From NCBI RefSeq assembly GCF_001693815.1, contig NZ_MBQD01000003.1:1-64000 (forward strand): a stretch of DNA of 64,000 nucleotides, in the 5' to 3' direction. Shown piece by piece: positions 42,390-50,748 of this stretch (position 1 is its first letter; the number at the start of each line of letters is the position of its first letter). The notes beneath the pieces were generated by a model that worked only from the letters and a program-made list of their open reading frames with translations, ran no database searches and was not told where the DNA came from. Made by a program: the position numbers and the translations under genes. This DNA is from Tessaracoccus lapidicaptus. GTDB lineage: Bacteria > Actinomycetota > Actinomycetes > Propionibacteriales > Propionibacteriaceae.

Positions 42390-44290
42390 CAGCGTTCTCT
42401 CTCTGTCAGGGGGTGCTTCTCAAGGACGTAGTAGAACTGTTCGAACGTGGTGACCTGGCTGAGACGCTCCAGGAGGTCCCGCCGTGCGCCGAGCCGGAGC
42501 ACCTCGTCGTAGACCTGTACGAGCACGCCCTCGCTCCGGCCCGGGTCGGAGGGGACGCCGAGTAGCACGATGAGGCGCACGCCCTCGGCGTCACCGTCGC
42601 GCGGCACCACACCGATCGAGAGCATCACGTTGGTCTGGGTCTCCAGCGCGGCGTGCGGGAAGCCGAGGAGTGGGTCCAGCCGCGTCTGCGACTGGCTCTC
42701 CCGCTGCCGAACCCGCTCCCCGAATCCACGCTCGACGAGGCCGCGGGCCTCCAGGTGTCCGGTCATGTAGTCGACGGCGTCCTCGTAGTCCGTGCCCGCG
42801 GGCAGCGCGAAGAAGTGCGCCTCGTCGAGGGAGCCGGCAAGAACCGACCCCCCACGAGGTACCCCACCGTCGAGCGGGATGTGCAGCTGGAGGCGGTCGA
42901 GCTGGCGGCTCAATCCCGCTCTATCGAGGATTCGGGTGACCCGCACCACGGGAACCTCGGCGGCCACCTCGTCGTCCCCGTTGACGACGACGAGGTCGAC
43001 CACCTTCAGGTTCTCGGGGGTGGCCTCGGCCACCTGGAAGACCTGGTAGCGCGTGGACGCGGGGAGGAGCCGGGTCAGCTGGAGCCGGACGAGTTCCGCC
43101 GTGACGCGGCCCTTCGACGTGACGATCGCCACGCGCAGGAAGGCGGGCGGCTCGGCCTCGCCGCTGTCGAGGAAGACCTGGAAGTACGTGGCCAGCAGGG
43201 CCACCTCGGAGTCGTCGACGGGGAGGCCCACCTCGGACTGGATCACCTGCGACGCCACCGTCGCCATCTGGTAGGCGACGGGGTACTCGACCCGGATGTC
43301 GCCGACGGCGGAGTCGTCCACCCAAATGCGGTAGCGCATCCGGTTGATCATGTAGGCCACGTGGCGGGCGAACTCGGACATGAACCGACGACCGGCGAGG
43401 TCGATGTCCATCTCCTCGTTGACGGCGGCCAGGACCGCGCGGACGAGCGACTCCCCGTCGCCGGTGGCCGTGAAGCGCGAGGCCGCCACCGCATCCTCGG
43501 GGGCGCGCATGCCTGCCACGGGGAGGGTGAGGAAGGTGACCTCGTCACCGCTCAGCTCCACGCCCAGCTCGGCGCTCAGGCGGGCGGCCACGGACGCTGC
43601 GAAGTCATGCGCGGGGGTGGCGGCCAGCCCCGCGTAGCGCTGGGGAAGGTAGTCGATCGTGCGCCCCATGCGGGCCCTGTCGACAGCTACCGTCGCCCAG
43701 CGCGTCAACTCGGGCGCGTAGGCCCGGTCCAGACCCGCCTCGGTCGCCATGTCGCGGACGATGGCGCCGACCTGCTCCTGCCAGGGCTCATGTGGGTAGG
43801 CCGTCGGGAAGTGCCAGCGCAGGACGTGGAGCCGCTGCTGCAGCTCCGGGCCCTCCAGCTGGAGCCCGACGTTCGGCCGGCCGCTGATGGTGAGGTCGGA
43901 CTCGGCCACGATGGCCCGGACGCGCGCGAGGTCGGCGACCACCGTCGTGCGTCCCACTGACATGGCGGAGGCCAGTTCCTCGATCCTGACCGGGACGATG
44001 GCCCGGAAGATCCTGGCCACGATGAAGGATGCGCGGGTGGCGAGGTCGTTGAAGGAGACGTCGTCCGACACTCCCCCTTTGACCGCCCGGTAGCGCGTCG
44101 GGTCGGCGATCAGAAGGCGGTACCGTCCGTCGTCCATGGTGATGGAGGCGGCCGTGCCCAGCAGGTCCTGCAAGGCGGTCACGTCTGCCGTGATCGTGCG
44201 GCGGCTGACGCCCAGATCGAGCGCCAGCTCGTCCGCGGACACGGAACGCGCCGCCTCGAGCTGATCGAGGATGGCAGCGGGTCGGCTCAT
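42389..44290 (-). CDS. PRD-containing PTS-controlled transcriptional activator (MtlR/GutR-like)
   Basis: The 633-residue modular regulator has an N-terminal winged HTH (SADELALDLGVSRRTITADV), a second HTH (IEELASAMSVGRTTVVADL), two PTS regulation domains (about 190-400, with conserved His such as EFARHVAYMINRM), an EIIB-like domain (VAIVTSKGRVTAELVRLQL, where the usual Cys is not obvious) and a C-terminal EIIA-like domain (FPHAALETQTNVMLSIGVV, His in GFPH). It should sense PTS phosphorylation and activate this operon. The ATG at 44290 is chosen because GAGGTGA lies 5 nt upstream. Confidence 0.9.
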   Translation of the reverse strand: MSRPAAILDQLEAARSVSADELALDLGVSRRTITADVTALQDLLGTAASITMDDGRYRLLIADPTRYRAVKGGVSDDVSFNDLATRASFIVARIFRAIVPVRIEELASAMSVGRTTVVADLARVRAIVAESDLTISGRPNVGLQLEGPELQQRLHVLRWHFPTAYPHEPWQEQVGAIVRDMATEAGLDRAYAPELTRWATVAVDRARMGRTIDYLPQRYAGLAATPAHDFAASVAARLSAELGVELSGDEVTFLTLPVAGMRAPEDAVAASRFTATGDGESLVRAVLAAVNEEMDIDLAGRRFMSEFARHVAYMINRMRYRIWVDDSAVGDIRVEYPVAYQMATVASQVIQSEVGLPVDDSEVALLATYFQVFLDSGEAEPPAFLRVAIVTSKGRVTAELVRLQLTRLLPASTRYQVFQVAEATPENLKVVDLVVVNGDDEVAAEVPVVRVTRILDRAGLSRQLDRLQLHIPLDGGVPRGGSVLAGSLDEAHFFALPAGTDYEDAVDYMTGHLEARGLVERGFGERVRQRESQSQTRLDPLLGFPHAALETQTNVMLSIGVVPRDGDAEGVRLIVLLGVPSDPGRSEGVLVQVYDEVLRLGARRDLLERLSQVTTFEQFYYVLEKHPLTERER

Positions 44291-44336
44291 TGTCATCACC
44301 TCACTTCGTTGTCGGTGGCTGTGCTCCGGGAGGGGG

Positions 44337-45410
44337 TCAGGCGGCTACTGTGACGCAGTCACCGAAGAACGAGTCCCACGGCACATTGACGCCGCGGTCC
44401 AGCCCCACCACCTCGTAGAGGTGGCGCAGCAGCGGGAACTGCTCCGGGTTCACGACGCCGCGCTCGGTGAGACGCTCCATCGCGGCGCCGATCACCTTGA
44501 TGGCCGCCGCACCCTCAAGGGTGACGCCGGGCATCCGGGCGGCCGCCTCGCTGAAGGTGAGGCCGGCGCCGACGAGCCGGCCACACTTGACGTTCCTGCC
44601 GCCCATGGACGTGACGAAACAATCGCCGATGCCGGGCAGGCCCAGCGGAGTGGTGGGCTCGCCGCCCAGGAGGTGCATGAAGTCGATCATCTCGATCGAC
44701 GCCTGCCCGAACAACGCCGCGCCGTAGTTGAAGTTGACGTAGCGGTCACCGGCCTCGTCGCCCATGGCGTCGAGAATGCCCGACATGAACCCGGCCCCGA
44801 ACGCGTAGCAGTTCTTGGTGGCGGCGCAGACCTCGACGCCGACGAAGTCGGAGTTGAGCCACACGTGGTAGAAGTCCGTGGCGAAGAGGTCGCGCCACAT
44901 CGGCAGCACCGAGGCGTCCTCGCCGGTGAACACCACGGACGTGTGGCGGCGCACCGCGACCTCGCCGGCGATGGACGGTCCGGCGATCGCGGAGAAGGTG
45001 AGCTGCTCACGCAGCTCAGCGGGGATCTGCCCGGCCAGGACCCTGGGGAGGATCTCGAGGTTGCCGTCGGCGTCGGCCTCCATACCCTTGGCGAGAGCGA
45101 TGACGTGCATGCCCGGGCGGAGGAGGGACGCCAACTGCTCGCCTGCCCACCGGACGCCGAAGGAATTGACTCCGCTCATCACGAGGTCCACACCCTCGAA
45201 TGCCGCAGCCGCATCTTCGAGGTGATGGGCGGTGACCCCGGCCGGCAGCGCGAGGCCGAGGTTGGGATGCACGCCCGTGGTCTGGATGGAATCGATGATG
45301 TCGCGGTCCAGGTGGGTACCCACCAGTCGCACCTGATGCCCATTGTCCGTCAGCGGCGTTGCCAGAGCGCTGGCCATGATGCCCGAACCGAGGACGACGA
45401 CTGTAGCCAT
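44337..45410 (-). CDS. Glycerol-3-phosphate dehydrogenase (NAD(P)+)-family enzyme (GpsA-like)
   Basis: The 357-residue enzyme has the Rossmann motif VVVLGSGIMASALATPLTDNG (SG-x-M in place of the usual GxGSWGTA), SGVNSFGVRWAGEQL, IALAKGMEAD, SAIAGPSIAGEVA (the GPS motif), the catalytic Lys in EVCAATKNCYAFGAG and GLPGIGDCFVTSMGGRN (the GLGD motif). All are recognisably GpsA but divergent, which suggests a polyol phosphate other than glycerol-3-P. It is the first gene of the PTS operon; a second dehydrogenase of opposite stereochemical family is seven genes downstream in order of transcription if counted to ptsI. Confidence 0.85.
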   Translation of the reverse strand: MATVVVLGSGIMASALATPLTDNGHQVRLVGTHLDRDIIDSIQTTGVHPNLGLALPAGVTAHHLEDAAAAFEGVDLVMSGVNSFGVRWAGEQLASLLRPGMHVIALAKGMEADADGNLEILPRVLAGQIPAELREQLTFSAIAGPSIAGEVAVRRHTSVVFTGEDASVLPMWRDLFATDFYHVWLNSDFVGVEVCAATKNCYAFGAGFMSGILDAMGDEAGDRYVNFNYGAALFGQASIEMIDFMHLLGGEPTTPLGLPGIGDCFVTSMGGRNVKCGRLVGAGLTFSEAAARMPGVTLEGAAAIKVIGAAMERLTERGVVNPEQFPLLRHLYEVVGLDRGVNVPWDSFFGDCVTVAA

Positions 45411-45623
45411 GTGAGCTCCCATTCTTCGCGCTCCACTGCGCGACACCGTTGTTACTGAAGGTGAGGCTGACGCTACCTGTGAACGCCCTACGTTTCTCTT
45501 CTGAACGAGTCGGCTTTCTTCCGGTTCGGCGCTCCTGACCGGCCTAATTCCCACGACCAGCGCAACGTCACGTGGCAGGGTTGGACATCATCCGGACAAA
45601 ATGGCCGGTGCGCGAGGAGACCC
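45411..45623. promoter_or_regulatory. Divergent regulatory region of the PTS operon and the HAD phosphatase gene
   Basis: This 213-nt gap separates the PTS operon (minus) from the HAD gene (plus). It contains an imperfect inverted repeat (GAACGAGTCGG ... CCGGTTC) near 45505-45535 that could be an operator, and the minus-strand ribosome site GGGAGC before the gpsA-like ATG. I could not assign a confident -35/-10 pair on either strand. It is the natural place for the PRD regulator to bind. Confidence 0.4.
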
Positions 45624-46430
45624 ATGAAGCCCATCACCGTGTCCTGGTACGACGCGTACGTCTTCGACCTCGACGGCACCATCTACCTCGGCGACGAGCT
45701 ACTGCCGGGTGCGAGGACCGTGATGGAGGGCTTGCGCGCCGAAGGCAAGGTGGTGAAGTTCCTGTCGAACAACCCCACCAAGGACCCGGTGCAGTACCAG
45801 GCCAAGCTGGAAACGCTCGGCCTGCCGACGGCCCTGGAGGACATCGCCAACACCATCGTCACCACCACCCGCTGGCTGCTCGACCACCATCCCGGAGCCG
45901 CGCTGTTCGTCGTGGGCGAGGAGCCGCTGAAGCGCGCGCTCCAGGGAGCCGGGTTCCGGCTGACGGAGGATCCCGCCGAGATCGACGTCGTCGTCGCGTC
46001 CTACGACCGCACCTTCGACTACCGCAAGCTGCAGATCGCCTTCGATGCGCTGTGGTTCCACAAGCGCGCCATCCTCATCCAGACCAACCCGGACCGGTTC
46101 TGCCCGTACCCCGGGGGTCGCGGCGAGCCGGACTGCGCGGCGATCACGGCCGCCATCGAGGCCTGCACCGGCGTGGCGTGCTCCGTCAACCTGGGCAAGC
46201 CCTCGCCGGTCATGCTGGAGGCGGCGCTGGGCGGCCTCGGGCTGGAGGTGTCGCGGTGTCTGATGGTCGGCGACCGGCTGCACACCGACATCGCGATGGC
46301 GGTCGCGGCGGGCATGCCGTCGGCTCTGGTCCTGACCGGGGAGTCGACGCGCGACGACGTCGCGGCGCTGCCGGAGGACCAGCGTCCCACCTACGTCGTG
46401 GACCGGATCGACCAGCTCCTGCCCTCCTGA
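45624..46430 (+). CDS. HAD-IIA family sugar/polyol-phosphate phosphatase (NagD/AraL-like)
   Basis: The 268-residue HAD hydrolase shows motif I DAYVFDLDGTIYLGDELLPG, motif II FLSNNPTKDP, a IIA cap domain, motif III GKPSPVMLEAAL and motif IV CLMVGDRLHTDIAMAVAAGM. Such enzymes dephosphorylate sugar or glycerol phosphates with broad specificity; AraL of the Bacillus ara operon, which also contains araM, is an example. GAGGAG precedes the ATG. Its divergent position beside the PTS operon suggests it relieves sugar-phosphate stress or completes the pathway. Confidence 0.9.
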   Translation: MKPITVSWYDAYVFDLDGTIYLGDELLPGARTVMEGLRAEGKVVKFLSNNPTKDPVQYQAKLETLGLPTALEDIANTIVTTTRWLLDHHPGAALFVVGEEPLKRALQGAGFRLTEDPAEIDVVVASYDRTFDYRKLQIAFDALWFHKRAILIQTNPDRFCPYPGGRGEPDCAAITAAIEACTGVACSVNLGKPSPVMLEAALGGLGLEVSRCLMVGDRLHTDIAMAVAAGMPSALVLTGESTRDDVAALPEDQRPTYVVDRIDQLLPS

Positions 46431-46540
46431 CCGTCCGCGAGTCAGGCCGGGATGACCTAGCTGAATGAGACCTCCCTCAGAGCAGCCCCCGAGATCTCCG
46501 TTACTCCTCAGAGTCAACGCGACTGCTTGCCCGGTGCAGT

Positions 46541-46609
46541 CACAACCCTTCGAGACGGGCCACGCCGCTTCGCGGACGGCCCTCCTCAGGGAGCGGAGGG
46601 GGACGGGCC
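46541..46609 (+). repeat. Copy of an interspersed palindromic repeat
   Basis: CACAACCCTTCGAGACGGG ... CGCTTCGCGG ... CCTCCTCAGG lies in the 214-nt gap between the convergent HAD and malic enzyme genes. A second copy with the same order of conserved blocks is at 52801-52858. The remainder of the gap (46431-46540) shows nothing recognisable. Confidence 0.6.
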
Positions 46610-46644
46610 ACGTCGCTGCGCCGGCTGTCTCGCCCCCAGCGGAC

Positions 46645-48369
46645 CTAATCGAGAACGAGTTCGGGGTAGACCGGCTGCCACATGCGGTCGAACACGTCCT
46701 GGACCGGGTTCTCCAGCTCGACGCCCGCGACGCCGTCCTCGGCCGCGGCCCTCGCCACCGCGATCGCGACGGTCGCGGACACCCGCCTGAGGTCGCCGAT
46801 CCGGGGCAGCAGCGGGGCGCCCGGCGCGCGCAGATGCACGAGCGACGCGACGGCCCTCGCCGCGGCCGCGATCATCCGGTCCGTCACGCGGCTGGCCCGG
46901 CACACGGCCACCCCGAGTCCCAGCCCGGGGAACACCAGCGCGTTGTTGGCCTGCGCGACGTGATAGACCGCCTCGTCCCGGACGACCGGGTCGAACGGCG
47001 AGCCGGTGGCCAGCAGCGCCGCCCCGTCGGTCCAGTCGAGGACGTCCGACGGCGTGGCCTCGGCCAGCGTCGTCGGGTTCGACAGCGGCATGACGATGGG
47101 CCGTGCCACGTGGGCCGCCATGTCGCGGATGATCGGCTCCGAGAAGGCGCCCGGCTGTCCGGATGTGCCGATGAGGATCGTGGGATGCACGTTGCGCACG
47201 ACGTCGGCTAGCGTGACGCGGCCGCGGCCGTCGGTGTCCCACGCGGCCACCTCGTCGGGGCGCCGCGCGTAGGGGCGCTGGAAGTCGCGCACCCCGGCGG
47301 AGTCCTCCAGGATGAGGCCGCGGCTGTTGAGGCACCAGAACCTGTCGTCGGCCTCCTGCTCGGACAGTCCCGACTCGACCATCATGTCGCGGCACAGGTC
47401 CGCGATGCCGATGCCGGCCGTTCCGGCGCCATGGATGACGATGCGCTGGTCGCGCAGCCGCTCCCCCAACCCCTTGATGGCCGCCAGCGCGGCGGCGCTG
47501 ACCACAGCCGCGGTGCCCTGCACGTCGTCGTTGAAGGTGCAGATGCGGTCACGGTACCGGGTCAGGATCGTGTGGGCGTTGGCCGCCCCGAAGTCCTCCC
47601 AGTGGATCATGGCGTGCGGGTAGAGCTTCTGCGCGGCCGCGACGAAGGCCTCGATGAACGCGTCGTAGCGCTGGCCCCGGACCCGCGCGTGCCGCAGCCC
47701 CGGGTACAGGTCGTCGTTGAGCAGCCCCAGGTTGTCGGTGCCGACGTCGAGGCCGACGGCGAGCATGCGGTCCGGGTCGACGCCCGCGCCGGCGGTGTAG
47801 AGGCTCTTCTTCCCGTGGCAGATCTGGATGCCGCCCACACCCTGGTCCCCGATGCCGAGGATGCCCTCCGAGTCGGTGACGATGATGATGTCGACGTCGT
47901 CCGCGCCCCGTCCACTGGCCTCGAGCGACTGCTCGATGGTCTCGGGAGCGTCGATGGACAGGAACACGCCGGTCAGGCGGGTGAACTGGTGGCTGAACTG
48001 CTCGATGGCGTCGCCGATCGTCGGGGTGTAGACGATCGGCATGATCTCCTCGAGGTGCTCGCTGAGCAGCCGGTAGAAGAGCACGGTGTTGCGGTCGCGC
48101 AGGGCCGTCAGCCGCCGGTACTTGGCCATCGGCGTGCGGGCGTCGAGGAACTGTTCGTAGGCGCGGTGCAGCTGGGCGTCGATGGGCGTGATGCCCGTCG
48201 GCAGCAGCCCGACGAGGCCCAGTTGCTCACGCTCCTCGTGCGTGAAGGCGGTGCCACGGTTGAGTCGCGGGGTCCACAGGATGTCTCCGCCGCGGATATG
48301 CACCTTGACCCGGGAGCCGTGGTTGCCGGGAAGGACCTCGTAACGTCGCTGTTCGGTCACAGCGGCCAC
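46645..48369 (-). CDS. maeA: NAD-dependent malic enzyme
   Basis: Oxidatively decarboxylates malate to pyruvate. The 574-residue enzyme is the long SfcA/MaeA type: N-terminal LNRGTAFTHEEREQLGL, the catalytic Tyr in MPIVYTPTIGDA, the metal site VTDSEGILGIGDQG, CTFNDDVQGTAAV and the nucleotide-binding VIHGAGTAGIGIADL. The start is the GTG at 48369 (GGAG 5 nt upstream). A second GTG at 48360 sits 7 nt after the hexamer TAGCGT and could be used from a leaderless mRNA. Confidence 0.95.
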   Translation of the reverse strand: MAAVTEQRRYEVLPGNHGSRVKVHIRGGDILWTPRLNRGTAFTHEEREQLGLVGLLPTGITPIDAQLHRAYEQFLDARTPMAKYRRLTALRDRNTVLFYRLLSEHLEEIMPIVYTPTIGDAIEQFSHQFTRLTGVFLSIDAPETIEQSLEASGRGADDVDIIIVTDSEGILGIGDQGVGGIQICHGKKSLYTAGAGVDPDRMLAVGLDVGTDNLGLLNDDLYPGLRHARVRGQRYDAFIEAFVAAAQKLYPHAMIHWEDFGAANAHTILTRYRDRICTFNDDVQGTAAVVSAAALAAIKGLGERLRDQRIVIHGAGTAGIGIADLCRDMMVESGLSEQEADDRFWCLNSRGLILEDSAGVRDFQRPYARRPDEVAAWDTDGRGRVTLADVVRNVHPTILIGTSGQPGAFSEPIIRDMAAHVARPIVMPLSNPTTLAEATPSDVLDWTDGAALLATGSPFDPVVRDEAVYHVAQANNALVFPGLGLGVAVCRASRVTDRMIAAAARAVASLVHLRAPGAPLLPRIGDLRRVSATVAIAVARAAAEDGVAGVELENPVQDVFDRMWQPVYPELVLD

Positions 48370-48373
48370 GCTA
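48368..48373 (-). promoter_or_regulatory. Possible -10 element of the malic enzyme gene
   Basis: TAGCGT on the minus strand is 7 nt from the GTG at 48360 and overlaps the alternative GTG at 48369. If used, translation would begin at 48360. Confidence 0.35.
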
Positions 48374-48405
48374 CTCCGACCACCGTGGCCGGCGACGGCG
48401 GGGCA

Positions 48406-49869
48406 TCAGACCCGCGACGCCAGGTCCCGCTCGACGCGGGTGACGGCCTGGGAGAGTTCCCGCACGTGGCAGTCCTCGTCGAAGGCCCGCATGAGGCGAC
48501 AGGTCCGCTGCTGCGACTCGGTCATGCCCTGCACCACGAACACGATGTCGCGGGCCCGCAGCTGCCTGGCCACCGCCTTGATGGCATCTGCCCCGGACGC
48601 GTCCAGGATGCGCATGCGGTGGCAGCGCAGGATCACGGCCTGGGTGCCCTCGTCCACGGCGGTGACTTCGTCGACGAAGCGGCGGGCGTCGCCGTAGAAC
48701 AGGGCGCCGTCGACGCGGAAGATCGCCACGCGTGGGCGTAGGTGCTCGTGGCCGGGCGAGAAGTCGACGTCGCCCTCGCGGGTGTTCGTCGGCAGGTTCT
48801 GCCGGGCCACGACGGAGTACGAGGCCATGTGGCGCAGACTCATGAGGGCCGCCATGCCGATGCCCAGCAGCACCGCGGCCACCAGGTCCAGCAGCACCGT
48901 GGCACCCAACGTCAGCCAGAAGGTGTTGCGGTCCGCGCGCGTCACGTGGGTGAGCGTCCGCACGAGCCGGAGGTTGATCATGCGCCCAGCCGTGACCAGC
49001 AGCACGCCGCCGAGCGCCGCCATGGGGATCCGCGACACCAAGGGCGCGAGCAGCAGCATCACGAGCAGCAGCACGACGGCGTGGGAGACCGACGCCAGCC
49101 GGGTGCGGGCCCCCGACCGCACGTTGACGGCGGTGCGGGCGATGGCGCCGGTGGCGACCACGATCGCGATCAGCGACAGCGGGAGGTGCCGGAAGAACCG
49201 GTGGCCCACGAGGTGCAGCGCGATGACGCCGGCCGCGACCACCAGTGGCTGCCAGGCACGGGTCCAGTCCGTGGCGCCGAGCGTCAGCCACGACGACACC
49301 AGCGTCGACTCCGCCTCACCGCGTTCAGTGCCGAGGATCAGCGGGAGCTGCTGCAGCCCGATGATGACGCCGATGCCGATGGTGAATCCCTCGACGACCG
49401 AGACCGGGATGAATTCGACGGCCCGTCCGACCGCCGTCAGCGCCATGGCGATGACGAGGAGGCCAGCGAGGATGGCCAGCAGCGGCACGGTGGCGACGCC
49501 GTGCTTGGCGATCACCGGGAGCAGCACGACGGTCATGGCGCCCGTCGGCCCGGACACCTGCAGGTGGCTGCCGCCGAACACCGCCGCGACGACGCCGGCC
49601 ACGATGGCCGTGACGAGCCCTGCCGCGGCGCCCACACCGGAGGCGACCCCGAAGCCGAGCGCCAACGGCAGGGCCACGACGCCGACCGTCACGCCGGCGA
49701 GCAGGTCCTTGGCCCAGGACGAGCGCAGCCCCGTGTAGTCGCGCCGCGTCGGCCACAGGCCGGCCACGCTGATGAGGTGCTGGCCGACGAGGGAGCGGTA
49801 GTGCTCCACGGCCTCTCGGGGGGTGAGCCTCGTCGCTTCGATCCTGAAATCCCTGTTGCCCACGTGCAC
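48406..49869 (-). CDS. SulP-family anion transporter with STAS domain, internally shortened
   Basis: The 487-residue transporter has the SulP N-terminal half (LLAGVTVGVVALPLALGFGVASG, GGSHLQVSGPTGAMTVVL, EFIPVSVVEGFTIGIGVIIG) and a C-terminal STAS domain (AIFRVDGALFYGDARRFVDEV ... RILDASGADAIKAV). Between them LSLIAIVVAT runs directly into GAIARTAVNVRSGARTRLA. In full-length SulP proteins these two segments are separated by roughly 90-100 residues with further membrane helices, so an in-frame internal deletion is likely and transport may be lost. An AGGAAGGGG ribosome site and a TACCCT hexamer (49883-49888) lie upstream. Confidence 0.85.
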   Translation of the reverse strand: MHVGNRDFRIEATRLTPREAVEHYRSLVGQHLISVAGLWPTRRDYTGLRSSWAKDLLAGVTVGVVALPLALGFGVASGVGAAAGLVTAIVAGVVAAVFGGSHLQVSGPTGAMTVVLLPVIAKHGVATVPLLAILAGLLVIAMALTAVGRAVEFIPVSVVEGFTIGIGVIIGLQQLPLILGTERGEAESTLVSSWLTLGATDWTRAWQPLVVAAGVIALHLVGHRFFRHLPLSLIAIVVATGAIARTAVNVRSGARTRLASVSHAVVLLLVMLLLAPLVSRIPMAALGGVLLVTAGRMINLRLVRTLTHVTRADRNTFWLTLGATVLLDLVAAVLLGIGMAALMSLRHMASYSVVARQNLPTNTREGDVDFSPGHEHLRPRVAIFRVDGALFYGDARRFVDEVTAVDEGTQAVILRCHRMRILDASGADAIKAVARQLRARDIVFVVQGMTESQQRTCRLMRAFDEDCHVRELSQAVTRVERDLASRV

Positions 49870-49882
49870 CCCTTCCTCCGAC

Positions 49883-49888
49883 AGGGTA
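49883..49888 (-). promoter_or_regulatory. Probable -10 element of the sulP gene
   Basis: TACCCT on the minus strand, 13 nt before the GTG at 49869, close to the ribosome site. Confidence 0.35.
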
Positions 49889-49926
49889 CGCCTGTGGGCA
49901 CCCGGCTCCGGACCCGGGGCGGGGCC

Positions 49927-50748
49927 TCAGCGCAGGAAGAGGGCGCGCAGGCGCAGCGTCGCGACGGTGGTGCCGATCACGATCATCACCGCGAAGTAGC
50001 CCAGGTGACCCCAGATCGAGGGCTGGATCAGCCCCGTCGTCAGCTGCCGCACCATGTCGACGGCGTGCCACAGCGGCATGGCCATGATCGCCCACTGCAC
50101 CGACTCCGGGTAGACGGAGATCGGGAAGAAGGTCGCTGAGAGCAGGAACATCGGCAGCATGACGAAGTAGACGATGTCGAGGTGCTGGAACGACTTCATG
50201 TAGCTGGTGGCCGCCAGGCCGACGGCGGCGAAACCGAAGGCCACCATCAGCGCCGCCGGGATCGCCAGCACGGCCGTCCAGGCCAGGTTCAGGCCCAGCG
50301 CCGTCGTGACGACCATGAAGCCGCAGGCGTACAGCAGGCCGCGGAAGAGGGCCATGATGATCTCGCCGAGCGCCACGTCCATCGGCCCGAGCGACGTCGA
50401 CAACATCTGGTCGTACAGCTTGCCGTAGCGCATGCGGAAGAAGACGTTCATCGTCGAGTCGTACAGTGCTCCGTTCATGGCGGAGACCGCCATGAGGGCC
50501 GGGGCAATGTACGCCGCGTAGGGCACGTCGCGGCCGTAGAAGTCGACGGTGCCGATGAGGGCGCCCAGCCCGAGGCCCATCGACAGCAGGTAGAACACGG
50601 GCTCGAAGAAACCCGTCAGCACGATGAGCCAGTTGTTGCGGGCGATGACGCGCATGCCGCGGGCCACGACGGATCGGGTGTTGCCGCCGTAGAGGCCTCT
50701 AAGGGGCGCGGGCACCCGGGGCGCCCGCGCGCGCAGTCCGACGCTCAT
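49927..50748 (-). CDS. ABC-2 type exporter permease (second)
   Basis: The 273-residue permease has six hydrophobic segments (NNWLIVLTGFFEPVFYLLSMGLGLG; AAYIAPALMAVSAMNGALYDS; LYACGFMVVTTALGLNLAWTAVLAIPAALMVAFGFAAVGLAA and others) and the ABC-2 signature region MLPMFLLSATFFPISVYPESVQW. It forms a heterodimer with the permease encoded just upstream, overlapping it as ATGA. The substrate is unknown; NodJ-type and drug or lipid exporters share this layout. Confidence 0.9.
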   Translation of the reverse strand: MSVGLRARAPRVPAPLRGLYGGNTRSVVARGMRVIARNNWLIVLTGFFEPVFYLLSMGLGLGALIGTVDFYGRDVPYAAYIAPALMAVSAMNGALYDSTMNVFFRMRYGKLYDQMLSTSLGPMDVALGEIIMALFRGLLYACGFMVVTTALGLNLAWTAVLAIPAALMVAFGFAAVGLAATSYMKSFQHLDIVYFVMLPMFLLSATFFPISVYPESVQWAIMAMPLWHAVDMVRQLTTGLIQPSIWGHLGYFAVMIVIGTTVATLRLRALFLR

